Source: Ruegeria sp. Ofav3-42 (GTDB taxonomy: Bacteria; Pseudomonadota; Alphaproteobacteria; Rhodobacterales; Rhodobacteraceae). From it: 64,000 nucleotides of DNA. The stretch spans positions 434,001 through 498,000 of the forward strand of contig NZ_JAKRGB010000001.1 in NCBI RefSeq assembly GCF_022347725.1, read 5' to 3'. Shown in pieces: positions 57,197 through 64,000 of the stretch; position 1 is the stretch's first letter; every line of letters starts with the position of its first letter. A model generated the notes under the pieces. That model saw nothing but the letters and a program-made list of their open reading frames with translations. It had not been told where the DNA came from and did no database searches. The position numbers and the translations under genes were made by a program.

Positions 57197-58741
57197 TCAG
57201 GTGAAGGCATCCGGCATGGATGCTTTCTTTTTCTCAATGTACTCGTTCAAAGCAGCGTTGATCGCGGGGTCGAGTTGCGGCTGCTGATAGTTGGCCAGCA
57301 GATGCTCGACCCGTGCTGTGGCCAACTGCCGTGTGTCACGACCGCCTTCGTCTTCCCAGGTTTCGAACGGCTTGTAATCCAGAACCTCGGATTTCCAGAA
57401 CGCGTCTTTGAAGTTGGCTTGCGTATGGGCGCAACCAAGATAGTGACCTCCCGGACCAACTTCGCGGATCGCGTCCATGGCCTGCGCGTTTTCATCATAG
57501 GCCACACCTTTGGCCAGACCGTGCAGCACACCCAGTTGATCGGCATCCATGACGAACTTTTCAAAGTCCGCTACCAGACCACCTTCCAGCCAGCCGCATG
57601 AGTGCAGCATGAAGTTCACACCGGCCATCAGACCCATGTTCAGCGAGTTCGCGGTTTCGTAGGCCGCCTGAGCGTCAGGCAATTTCGAGCCGCAGAAAGA
57701 CCCGGCCGAACGGAACGGCAGGTTCAGACGCCGCGCCAGCTGGCCCGCGCCATAGGTGACCATTGACGCCTCGGGCGTACCAAAGGTCGGAGCGCCCGAG
57801 TTCATGTCAATCGACGACACGAATGCACCAAAGATAGCTGGTGCACCCGGACGGATGATCTGACTGTAGGCCACGCCGGCCAGAACTTCGGCCAGAACCT
57901 GTGTCAGCGTACCCGCAACCGAAACCGGTGCCATCGCGCCGCCAACGATAAAGGGCGAGATAATGCAGGCCTGATTATTCGCCGCATATACCTCAAGCGA
58001 GCCCATCATCACGTCGTCGAAGGTCATCGGCGAATTGATGTTGGTCAGCGAGGTCATGACCGTGTTTTCCTGAACGAACTCTTTGCCGAACAGGATCTCA
58101 CACATCTCAACCGAATCCTGCGCGCGGCTGGGATCGGTGACCGAACCCATGAACGGCTTATCCGACAGGGTCATATGCGCCATCAGCATGTCCAGATGAC
58201 GCTTGTTCACCGGAACGTCGGTCGGTTCGCACACTGTACCGCCCGAGTGGTGCAGCCACTTGGACATGTAGGCCAGTTTCACGAATTTGTTGAAATCGTC
58301 CATGGTCGCATAACGGCGACCACCATGTGCATCCCGCACGAACGGAGGGCCATAGACCGGGGCCAGAACCAGATTGCGACCACCGATGACAACCGATTTC
58401 TCAGGATTGCGGGCATGCTGGGTGAACTCGCTGGGCGCTGTTTTGATCAGCTCTCGGGCCAGCCCGCGCGGAATACGGACGCGCTCACCGTCAACATCAG
58501 CACCGGCATCTTTCCAGCGCTTTAGCGCATCGGGGTTGTCGACAAAATTGACGCCGACTTCGGCCAGAATAGTTTCCGCGTTCGTCTCGATGATTTCTAA
58601 CGCTTCTTCGTTGAGAACCTCGAAGTTCGGAATGTTCCGTTCGATGTATTTTGCAGTTTCGATGCGAACTGCGGTGCGTTCGGCCCGGCGGGCGGCGCCA
58701 CCGCCACCTCTTGCCCTGCGCCGGGTGTTTGCCTCTGCCAT
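57197..58741 (-). CDS. Trimethylamine methyltransferase (MttB) superfamily protein, non-pyrrolysine
   Basis: 514 residues, full MttB-fold length, reading through without any in-frame TAG, so it is not the pyrrolysine form. The barrel segments include TNINSPMTFDDVMMGSLEVY, ISPFIVGGAMAPVSVAGTL and VNFMLHSCGWLEGGLVADF. Characterised non-Pyl members demethylate glycine betaine, proline betaine or carnitine using a corrinoid protein. No corrinoid protein or reductive activase is adjacent. The N-terminus is Arg/Gly-rich (RRRARGGGGAARRAERT). Substrate unknown. Confidence 0.93.
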   Translation of the reverse strand: MAEANTRRRARGGGGAARRAERTAVRIETAKYIERNIPNFEVLNEEALEIIETNAETILAEVGVNFVDNPDALKRWKDAGADVDGERVRIPRGLARELIKTAPSEFTQHARNPEKSVVIGGRNLVLAPVYGPPFVRDAHGGRRYATMDDFNKFVKLAYMSKWLHHSGGTVCEPTDVPVNKRHLDMLMAHMTLSDKPFMGSVTDPSRAQDSVEMCEILFGKEFVQENTVMTSLTNINSPMTFDDVMMGSLEVYAANNQACIISPFIVGGAMAPVSVAGTLTQVLAEVLAGVAYSQIIRPGAPAIFGAFVSSIDMNSGAPTFGTPEASMVTYGAGQLARRLNLPFRSAGSFCGSKLPDAQAAYETANSLNMGLMAGVNFMLHSCGWLEGGLVADFEKFVMDADQLGVLHGLAKGVAYDENAQAMDAIREVGPGGHYLGCAHTQANFKDAFWKSEVLDYKPFETWEDEGGRDTRQLATARVEHLLANYQQPQLDPAINAALNEYIEKKKASMPDAFT

Positions 58742-58874
58742 GAGAAGATCCCGTCAATTGGTTGGTTTGGTCAGTTTGTTACAGGACACTACCGATGCAA
58801 AGCATCTGATTTACGGCGCTATAGGGGTAAAAGCGACATCCGCATGAACCAAAACCGTCAGGTGGCTCAGCCGT

Positions 58875-59315
58875 TCAGGCAAGTTGCTTTTCCATGACGA
58901 TGCCGTTGCCTTTCCCTTCTGTCTGGCTCCACCCCAAGTGGAGATACATGGAAATTGTTCCCTGCATCAGCCGATGCGTTCGCAGTCTGAGTTTGGAAAC
59001 ACCTGCCTCTCGGGCCGCCCGCTTTGCCTTAGCAAGCAGCTTTCGGGCCAGCCCTGAACCTTGGGCTTTTGGAGAAACCGCCAGATTGAAGATCATCACC
59101 ACGTCGTCAACACGGTCGAAAACGACAAAGCCGACGATTTCCCCGCCCGCTTCTGCAACCCACGCCTGATGCGCAGCTATGTCGTCGCCGACACCTTCAG
59201 TCACGTCGGGCAGATCTGGAATGTCCCGCAAAGCATCCGCATAGGCCGCGGCAATACAGGTCTTAACTGCGACCGTGTCAGTCGGGAGTGCACGTCGAAA
59301 CATTATCCGGGACAT
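58875..59315 (-). CDS. GNAT family N-acetyltransferase
   Basis: 146 residues. The acetyl-CoA binding motif A is FNLAVSPKAQGSGLARKLL, with motif B (LRLRTHRLMQGTISMYLHLG). The start at 59315 (MSRIMFRRALPTD) has AAAGGG 6 bases before it. A longer frame to 59357 is less likely. Acceptor substrate cannot be inferred; family members acetylate small amines, peptides or antibiotics. It stands divergent to guaA. Confidence 0.88.
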   Translation of the reverse strand: MSRIMFRRALPTDTVAVKTCIAAAYADALRDIPDLPDVTEGVGDDIAAHQAWVAEAGGEIVGFVVFDRVDDVVMIFNLAVSPKAQGSGLARKLLAKAKRAAREAGVSKLRLRTHRLMQGTISMYLHLGWSQTEGKGNGIVMEKQLA

Positions 59316-59407
59316 CTGGCACCCTTTCCGTCGTAGTCCTGAGGCACAATTGCACAAATGACGTCATTGCGCTTGCACATGCAAGGCTTGGCACCTAATA
59401 GCCAACC

Positions 59408-60967
59408 ATGACCCAGACATCCCATGACCGCCTTCTGATCATCGACTTCGGCAGCCAGGTTACGCAGCTTATTGCCCGCCGCCTGCGCGAACTGAATGTC
59501 TATTGCGAAATCCACCCCTATCAGAACGTCACGATGGACTTCGTGCGTGAAATGGCACCGAAAGCCGTGATATTCTCGGGTGGTCCGGACAGCGTGACGC
59601 GCGAAGGTTCGCCACGTGCTCCGCAAGAGATTTTTGACTATGGCGTTCCGATCCTGGGCATCTGTTATGGCCAGCAGGTGATGATGCACCAACTGGGTGG
59701 CAAAGTTGAAAGCGGGCATGGGACGGCTGAGTTCGGGCGTGCTTATGTCACTCCGAAGGAGAAGCTCGACATTCTGGATGGCTGGTTCACAGATGGGGAC
59801 GAGCAGGTCTGGATGAGCCACGGCGACCACGTCAGTGAAATCGCGCCCGGTTTTGACGTCTACGGCACCTCGCCCAACGCGCCCTTCGCGATCACCGCGG
59901 ACAGCAAGCGACACTTCTATGCGGTCCAGTTCCACCCCGAAGTGCATCACACCCCCAAAGGTGCGAAGCTGTACGAGAACTTCGTCAAGCTGGCCGGGTT
60001 CAAAGGCGACTGGACCATGGGCGCTTATCGCGACGAGATGATCCGCAAGATTCGCGAGCAGGTTGGCGACAAAAAGGTCATCTGCGGTCTGTCCGGCGGC
60101 GTCGATAGCTCGGTCGCGGCGATCCTGATCCACGAGGCGATCGGCGATCAGCTGACCTGTGTGTTTGTCGACCACGGCCTGCTGCGCAAAAACGAGGCCG
60201 AGGAAGTCGTCGGTATGTTCCGCGACAACTACAACATCCAACTGATTCACGCGGATGAAAGCGAGCTGTTCCTTGGTGAGCTTGAAGGTCAGAGCGACCC
60301 TGAAACCAAGCGTAAGATCATCGGCAAGCTGTTCATCGACGTTTTCCAGAAGCACGCCGACACCATCGATGGCGCTGAGTTCCTGGCCCAAGGCACTCTG
60401 TATCCGGACGTCATTGAATCGGTGTCCTTCTCGGGCGGCCCCTCGGTTACTATCAAATCGCACCACAACGTAGGCGGTCTGCCTGAAAAGATGGGCCTGA
60501 AGCTCGTCGAACCGCTGCGCGAGTTGTTCAAGGACGAGGTCCGCGCGCTGGGTCGCGAGTTGGGCCTGCCGCAGAGCTTTATCGGCCGTCACCCCTTCCC
60601 CGGACCCGGGCTTGCGATTCGTTGCCCTGGTGAGATCACCCGCGAAAAACTGGACATCCTGCGCGAAGCAGATGCCGTCTATATCGACCAAATCCGCAAA
60701 CACGGCCTCTACGACGATATCTGGCAGGCCTTCGTAGCCATTCTGCCGGTGCGCACCGTTGGCGTCATGGGCGACGGACGTACCTATGACTACGCCTGCG
60801 CCTTGCGCGCGGTCACATCCGTTGATGGTATGACCGCCGACTATTACCCGTTCAGCCATGAATTCCTCGGCGAAACGGCGACGCGGATCATCAACGAGGT
60901 CAAAGGCATCAACAGATGTACTTATGACATCACATCCAAACCACCGGGAACCATCGAGTGGGAATGA
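59408..60967 (+). CDS. guaA: GMP synthase (glutamine-hydrolysing)
   Basis: 519 residues. The N-terminal class I glutamine amidotransferase has Cys86 in GICYGQQ and the His-Glu pair in [10 protein letters not shown]. The central ATP-pyrophosphatase domain has the PP-loop [11 protein letters not shown], followed by the C-terminal dimerisation domain ([20 protein letters not shown] and [15 protein letters not shown] at the end). It converts XMP to GMP. Complete and canonical. Followed by an intrinsic terminator. Confidence 0.98.
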   Translation: MTQTSHDRLLIIDFGSQVTQLIARRLRELNVYCEIHPYQNVTMDFVREMAPKAVIFSGGPDSVTREGSPRAPQEIFDYGVPILGICYGQQVMMHQLGGKVESGHGTAEFGRAYVTPKEKLDILDGWFTDGDEQVWMSHGDHVSEIAPGFDVYGTSPNAPFAITADSKRHFYAVQFHPEVHHTPKGAKLYENFVKLAGFKGDWTMGAYRDEMIRKIREQVGDKKVICGLSGGVDSSVAAILIHEAIGDQLTCVFVDHGLLRKNEAEEVVGMFRDNYNIQLIHADESELFLGELEGQSDPETKRKIIGKLFIDVFQKHADTIDGAEFLAQGTLYPDVIESVSFSGGPSVTIKSHHNVGGLPEKMGLKLVEPLRELFKDEVRALGRELGLPQSFIGRHPFPGPGLAIRCPGEITREKLDILREADAVYIDQIRKHGLYDDIWQAFVAILPVRTVGVMGDGRTYDYACALRAVTSVDGMTADYYPFSHEFLGETATRIINEVKGINRCTYDITSKPPGTIEWE

Positions 60968-60971
60968 TCAG

Positions 60972-60996
60972 AAAGCCGGGCACTGTCCCGGCTTTT
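60972..60996 (+). terminator. Terminator after guaA
   Basis: AAAGCCGGG (60972-60980), loop CACTGT, CCCGGCTTTT (60987-60996): a 9-bp stem ending in a T-run, 4 bases after the guaA stop. Confidence 0.92.
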
Positions 60997-61064
60997 ATTA
61001 TTTCACCTCGTCCAAAATTCTATATCTATCAAACTGATATCGAGGGGAGTTCACAGGTATAGGA

Positions 61065-61970
61065 ATGGACACCGCCAAACCACAAATTGGTAAGGCCGCG
61101 CTCTGGATGACCGGGGCGATCGCCTCATTCTCATCCATGGCCGTAGCTGGCCGCGAGCTGAGCGTGACGCACGACACGTTCGAAATCATGTTCTACCGCA
61201 GCCTCGTGGGGATTTTCGTGGTCGCCATGGTCCTGACTACAACACGGAAATGGCATCAGGTCTCAACCGAACACCTAAGCCTGCACGGGATTCGGAACGT
61301 CCTGCATTTCACCGGACAGAACCTCTGGTTTTATGCAGTCAGTGTCATCCCGCTGGCGCAGGTTTTTGCGCTGGAATTCACCCAACCGATCTGGGTGATC
61401 CTGCTTTCGCCGCTGCTGTTGAAGGAACGCCTGACAACAGTTCGTGTCATGTCAGCGCTCATTGGGTTTGCGGGCATCTTGCTGGTTGCCCGCCCAGGAG
61501 CAGTACCGCTGAGCCCCGGTGTGCTTACAGCTGCGCTGTCCGCCGTTTTTTTCGCTTTGACAACGATATCGACAAAGTCCCTGACCCGCTTTGCAAGTAT
61601 CGGATGCATCATGTTCTGGTTGACGGTCATGCAGGCCGGTCTGGGACTGGTCGCGGCAGGGATCGACGGGCAAATCACCCTACCCTCGGCAAGTACGGCG
61701 CCGTTTCTGTTGCTGGTCGGCCTGGCCGGGCTTCTGGCGCATTATTGCATCACCAACGCGCTCGCGATTGCTCCGGCGACCGTCGTGGTGCCCTTCGACT
61801 TTGCCCGCCTACCGACAATCGCAGTGGTCGGTATGGTTCTGTACCATGAACCGCTGGATCACTGGACCTTATTGGGGGCGGCCGTGATCTTTTCCGGCAT
61901 CTTCCTGAACGTTCAGGCAGAGAATCGTAACAGTTTGGCAACACTCTCGCGGGACACTCAACACAAGTAA
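61065..61970 (+). CDS. DMT superfamily transporter (EamA type)
   Basis: 301 residues with about ten membrane helices in two EamA repeats (first about 10-145, second about 155-285). Recognisable parts are VIPLAQVFALEFTQPIWVIL in repeat one and NALAIAPATVVVPFDFARLP in repeat two. EamA transporters export amino acids, purines or other metabolites; no substrate is evident. It carries a hydrophilic C-terminal tail (AENRNSLATLSRDTQHK). Monocistronic between guaA and the outer membrane protein gene. Confidence 0.88.
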   Translation: MDTAKPQIGKAALWMTGAIASFSSMAVAGRELSVTHDTFEIMFYRSLVGIFVVAMVLTTTRKWHQVSTEHLSLHGIRNVLHFTGQNLWFYAVSVIPLAQVFALEFTQPIWVILLSPLLLKERLTTVRVMSALIGFAGILLVARPGAVPLSPGVLTAALSAVFFALTTISTKSLTRFASIGCIMFWLTVMQAGLGLVAAGIDGQITLPSASTAPFLLLVGLAGLLAHYCITNALAIAPATVVVPFDFARLPTIAVVGMVLYHEPLDHWTLLGAAVIFSGIFLNVQAENRNSLATLSRDTQHK

Positions 61971-62089
61971 CGCACGGTCACGTGTTGACGATAAAGTAAA
62001 CCTTAAGAAAGTATCGAGCACCACAATGCAGGTCAGTCTGCACCACATTTTTTCAGGCACTGACCTTCAGGCATCAGAGGGAGGAAGTA

Positions 62090-63214
62090 ATGAAGAAAGC
62101 GCTATTACAGGCGTGCGCGGTATGCGTTGGCGCAACAGGAGCTTACGCGGGCGGTCTGGACCGCAGCGGCCAGGGCGTCAACATTTTGTTTGAGGAAGGT
62201 TCTGTCGTGCAGTTCCGTTTGGGGTACGCAAACCCTGACGTGAGCGGTCAGCAGAACGGTGTCGACTCCGGAAACATCGCCAAAAGCTTCTGGACCCCAC
62301 ATCTGGCATACAAGCATTCGTTCACTGATCAGCTGGACTTCGCACTAATCTATGACGAACCGTTTGGTGCTGACGTCGAATATCCGTCGAACTATCCGTT
62401 GTCGCGGAACCCCACGGCACCCGCTGGTGGTCGGACCGACGTCCTGCGTGCCAAGGCGGATGTTGATGCGATCACAGCCTTGCTTCGCTACAAGTTCGAC
62501 GGCGGCTTCAGCGCTATCGGCGGTATCCGTGCACAGCGTGCCAAGGCGAACGTCGCTGTCCCGGTGGTTGCAGGCTATGAATTCGAGTCCGGTTCTGAGA
62601 TTGATTTCGGCTATGTCGTAGGTGTCGCTTGGGAACGCCCCGACATCGCAGCGCGTGTGGCTCTGACCTACAACTCGAAAATCACGCATGATTTCGACTC
62701 GACGGAATCCATCAACCGCGTGCCGCCCATTCCGGCCGCGCTTGTGACCGCACAAACCGAAACCGAAGTTGTTACACCTCAGTCGGTAAACTTGGACTTC
62801 CAGACCGGTGTAGCGCCTAAAACTTTGCTGTTCGGATCGATCCGCTGGGTTGACTGGCCGCAGACTGTTCTGGCCCCGCCGGTTTACACCGCCGCCGCAA
62901 GACAGAACCTTGTTGACTATTCAACCGACACGTTCACCTACACGCTTGGCTTGGGCTACAAATTCACCGAGGAATTTTCAGGCGCGATCTCAGCGGGTTA
63001 TGAAACATCCTCGGATGAGCCGGTTTCAAACCTCGGCCCGACCGACGGGTTCTGGAGCCTTGGCGTGGGTGGCACCTACACCTTTGAACAGGCGCAGATT
63101 TCGGGCGGTATTCGGTACACCGATATCGGCGATGCTACCACCACCACGGGTGGCCAGTTCTCAGGTAACTCGGCGTGGAGCGTGGGTCTGCAGCTGACAT
63201 ATTCGCTGAACTGA
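62090..63214 (+). CDS. FadL/OmpP1-type outer membrane transporter
   Basis: 374 residues. A signal peptide (MKKALLQACAVCVGATGAYA) precedes a beta-barrel with the FadL pattern: SGQGVNILFEEGS near the N-terminus, many alternating aromatic strands, and an ending in Asn after LQLTYSL. FadL-type barrels admit hydrophobic compounds such as long-chain fatty acids or aromatics. It is slightly shorter than E. coli FadL (446). GGGAGG precedes the start. Monocistronic, with a strong terminator downstream. Confidence 0.88.
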   Translation: MKKALLQACAVCVGATGAYAGGLDRSGQGVNILFEEGSVVQFRLGYANPDVSGQQNGVDSGNIAKSFWTPHLAYKHSFTDQLDFALIYDEPFGADVEYPSNYPLSRNPTAPAGGRTDVLRAKADVDAITALLRYKFDGGFSAIGGIRAQRAKANVAVPVVAGYEFESGSEIDFGYVVGVAWERPDIAARVALTYNSKITHDFDSTESINRVPPIPAALVTAQTETEVVTPQSVNLDFQTGVAPKTLLFGSIRWVDWPQTVLAPPVYTAAARQNLVDYSTDTFTYTLGLGYKFTEEFSGAISAGYETSSDEPVSNLGPTDGFWSLGVGGTYTFEQAQISGGIRYTDIGDATTTTGGQFSGNSAWSVGLQLTYSLN

Positions 63215-63238
63215 TCCGCACACGCGTGATGACATTGA

Positions 63239-63266
63239 AACCCCGCCAAATCGGCGGGGTTTTTCT
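63239..63266 (+). terminator. Terminator after the FadL-like gene
   Basis: AACCCCGCC (63239-63247), loop AAATC, GGCGGGGTT (63253-63261) and following T residues: an intrinsic terminator 24 bases after the stop. Confidence 0.92.
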
Positions 63267-63316
63267 TTGCGCAAGTTTCGGGTCGATCAATCGCTTGAGT
63301 AATGTGAGAACGGGGC

Positions 63317-64000
63317 ATGGAACCACAAAAACACCTGTCTCCAAGAGCTTGGGCCGAACTGTTACTCCTCGGATTGATCTGGGGCGCCTCATTCATCTCT
63401 ATCCGAATCGCGCTGGACACGATCCCGGTAATGACCTCGGTATTGCACCGTGTCTTCTGGGCGATGCTGGCATTGTGGATCGTTGTCTGGGTCAGGAAAC
63501 TGGAGGTTCCGACAAGTCCGCATATCTGGGGTGCGTTCCTGATTATGGGCCTGCTCAACAATGCAATTCCATTTTCGCTCATGGCGTGGGGGCAGCTTTA
63601 CATCGAGACGGGCCTGACCTCGATCCTGAATGCAGCGACAGCCGTGTTTGGCGTCCTGATCGCCGCGATGTTCTTCAAGGACGAGCGCTTGACCCTTGCG
63701 CGTGGATTAGGTGTCGGGCTGGGCTTTTTGGGCGTTGCCATTGCAATTGGTCTTCAGAACTTTGCCACGTTCGACCTTCAAAGCGCTGCGCAATTGGCGA
63801 TAATCGCAGGTACCGTTTCCTACGCATTTGCCAGCGCCTGGGCGCGGAGCAAACTGTCCGGCCTGTCGCCCATCGTCGCGGCCGCCGGGATGCTGACCGG
63901 TTCAACCCTGTTGATACTGCCAGTGACGCTCGTCACCGACGGCCTCCCCACTTTGAATCTGCCGGTGATAACCTGGACGGCCATTGCCTACTACGCACTG
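63317..64000 (+). CDS. DMT superfamily transporter (EamA type), C-terminus beyond the window
   Basis: The frame opens at the ATG at 63317 (MEPQKHLSPRAWAELLLLGL) and stays open to the window end, giving 228 residues. EamA features: WGASFISIRIALDTIPVMTS, LNNAIPFSLMAWGQLYIETG, and LTSILNAATAVFGVLIAAMF at the end of repeat one. The second repeat starts near residue 150 and is cut off. The ATG is close to a GGGG run. Not a close copy of the EamA gene at 61065. Substrate unknown. Confidence 0.88.
   Translation, partial: MEPQKHLSPRAWAELLLLGLIWGASFISIRIALDTIPVMTSVLHRVFWAMLALWIVVWVRKLEVPTSPHIWGAFLIMGLLNNAIPFSLMAWGQLYIETGLTSILNAATAVFGVLIAAMFFKDERLTLARGLGVGLGFLGVAIAIGLQNFATFDLQSAAQLAIIAGTVSYAFASAWARSKLSGLSPIVAAAGMLTGSTLLILPVTLVTDGLPTLNLPVITWTAIAYYAL

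Noticed and set aside
57197-58741. Pyrrolysine-containing MttB
   Set aside because: The reading frame is complete with sense codons and has no in-frame TAG. No pylTSBCD genes are present in the window.
1-64000. CRISPR arrays, insertion sequences, rRNA or tRNA genes
   Set aside because: No regularly spaced repeat-spacer units, no transposase frames with terminal repeats, and no recognisable structural RNA genes were found on reading through. The guanidine-II element is the only structured RNA I can support.

Overview
The window reads as chromosomal DNA of a marine alphaproteobacterium of the Roseobacter group (Rhodobacteraceae, Ruegeria-like). This is inferred from the GC-rich coding style, the dctBD/dctPQM block, the cobA-DUF2849-cysI-cysH-DUF934 sulfite operon, a form-II coxSLM cluster, and a linked pair of DUF6456 and DUF6477 genes typical of Rhodobacterales. 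No rRNA, tRNA or CRISPR array was seen.

Layout. 1-5.6 kb is the integrase end of a mobile element: a tightly overlapped operon of small unknown genes, two membrane proteins, an operator-like repeat cluster, three GC-rich hairpins with the same TAAC loop, and a DUF6538-type tyrosine recombinase. 5.8-19.9 kb is mostly core genome: an APC permease, lon, two decayed pseudogenes (a methyltransferase and a glycosyltransferase), tgt, a nucleoside hydrolase, an SPFH/NfeD pair, a SufT-like protein, sufA, a 2OG-Fe oxygenase, tpiA, a SugE/Gdx exporter preceded by a guanidine-II (mini-ykkC) riboswitch, and a glycosyltransferase. 20-26.5 kb is a C4-dicarboxylate TRAP system (dctPQM) with its DctB/DctD two-component system. 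Two phased palindromes lie upstream of dctP, and DctD lacks the residues needed to act through sigma-54. 26.5-33.3 kb holds a P450, an Lrp regulator and the assimilatory sulfite/siroheme operon ending near a ferredoxin-NADP reductase. infC follows, with an ATA start codon.

34.2-38.4 kb is a catabolic island: a Rieske oxygenase with a CntA-like bridging Glu, a class III aminotransferase, a BKACE enzyme and an RpiR regulator. 38.4-47.9 kb is a molybdenum hydroxylase cluster, coxSLM with a form-II active-site motif, plus maturation genes (molybdopterin-binding protein, XdhC, CoxE-like VWA protein, a P-loop kinase, MoxR/CoxD). 48-64 kb is mixed core genome: pyrC, an MmgE/PrpD protein, a COQ10-like protein, hpt, an M20 hydrolase, lipA, a peroxiredoxin with a convergent oxyR, a gene with the architecture of GafA (activator of gene transfer agents) whose divergent promoter carries a CtrA-like box, a lone MttB-family methyltransferase, a GNAT protein, guaA, two EamA transporters and a FadL-like porin.

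The most interesting signals are the two-hairpin guanidine-II riboswitch with a visible anti-Shine-Dalgarno pairing, the degenerate DctD paired with tandem operators, the GafA/CtrA locus, the infC start region, and the repeat systems of the mobile element. No wholly new multi-gene system can be demonstrated from sequence alone. Gene functions come from recognised motifs and family knowledge. Start sites were chosen by Shine-Dalgarno spacing, overlap with neighbours and usual family length.
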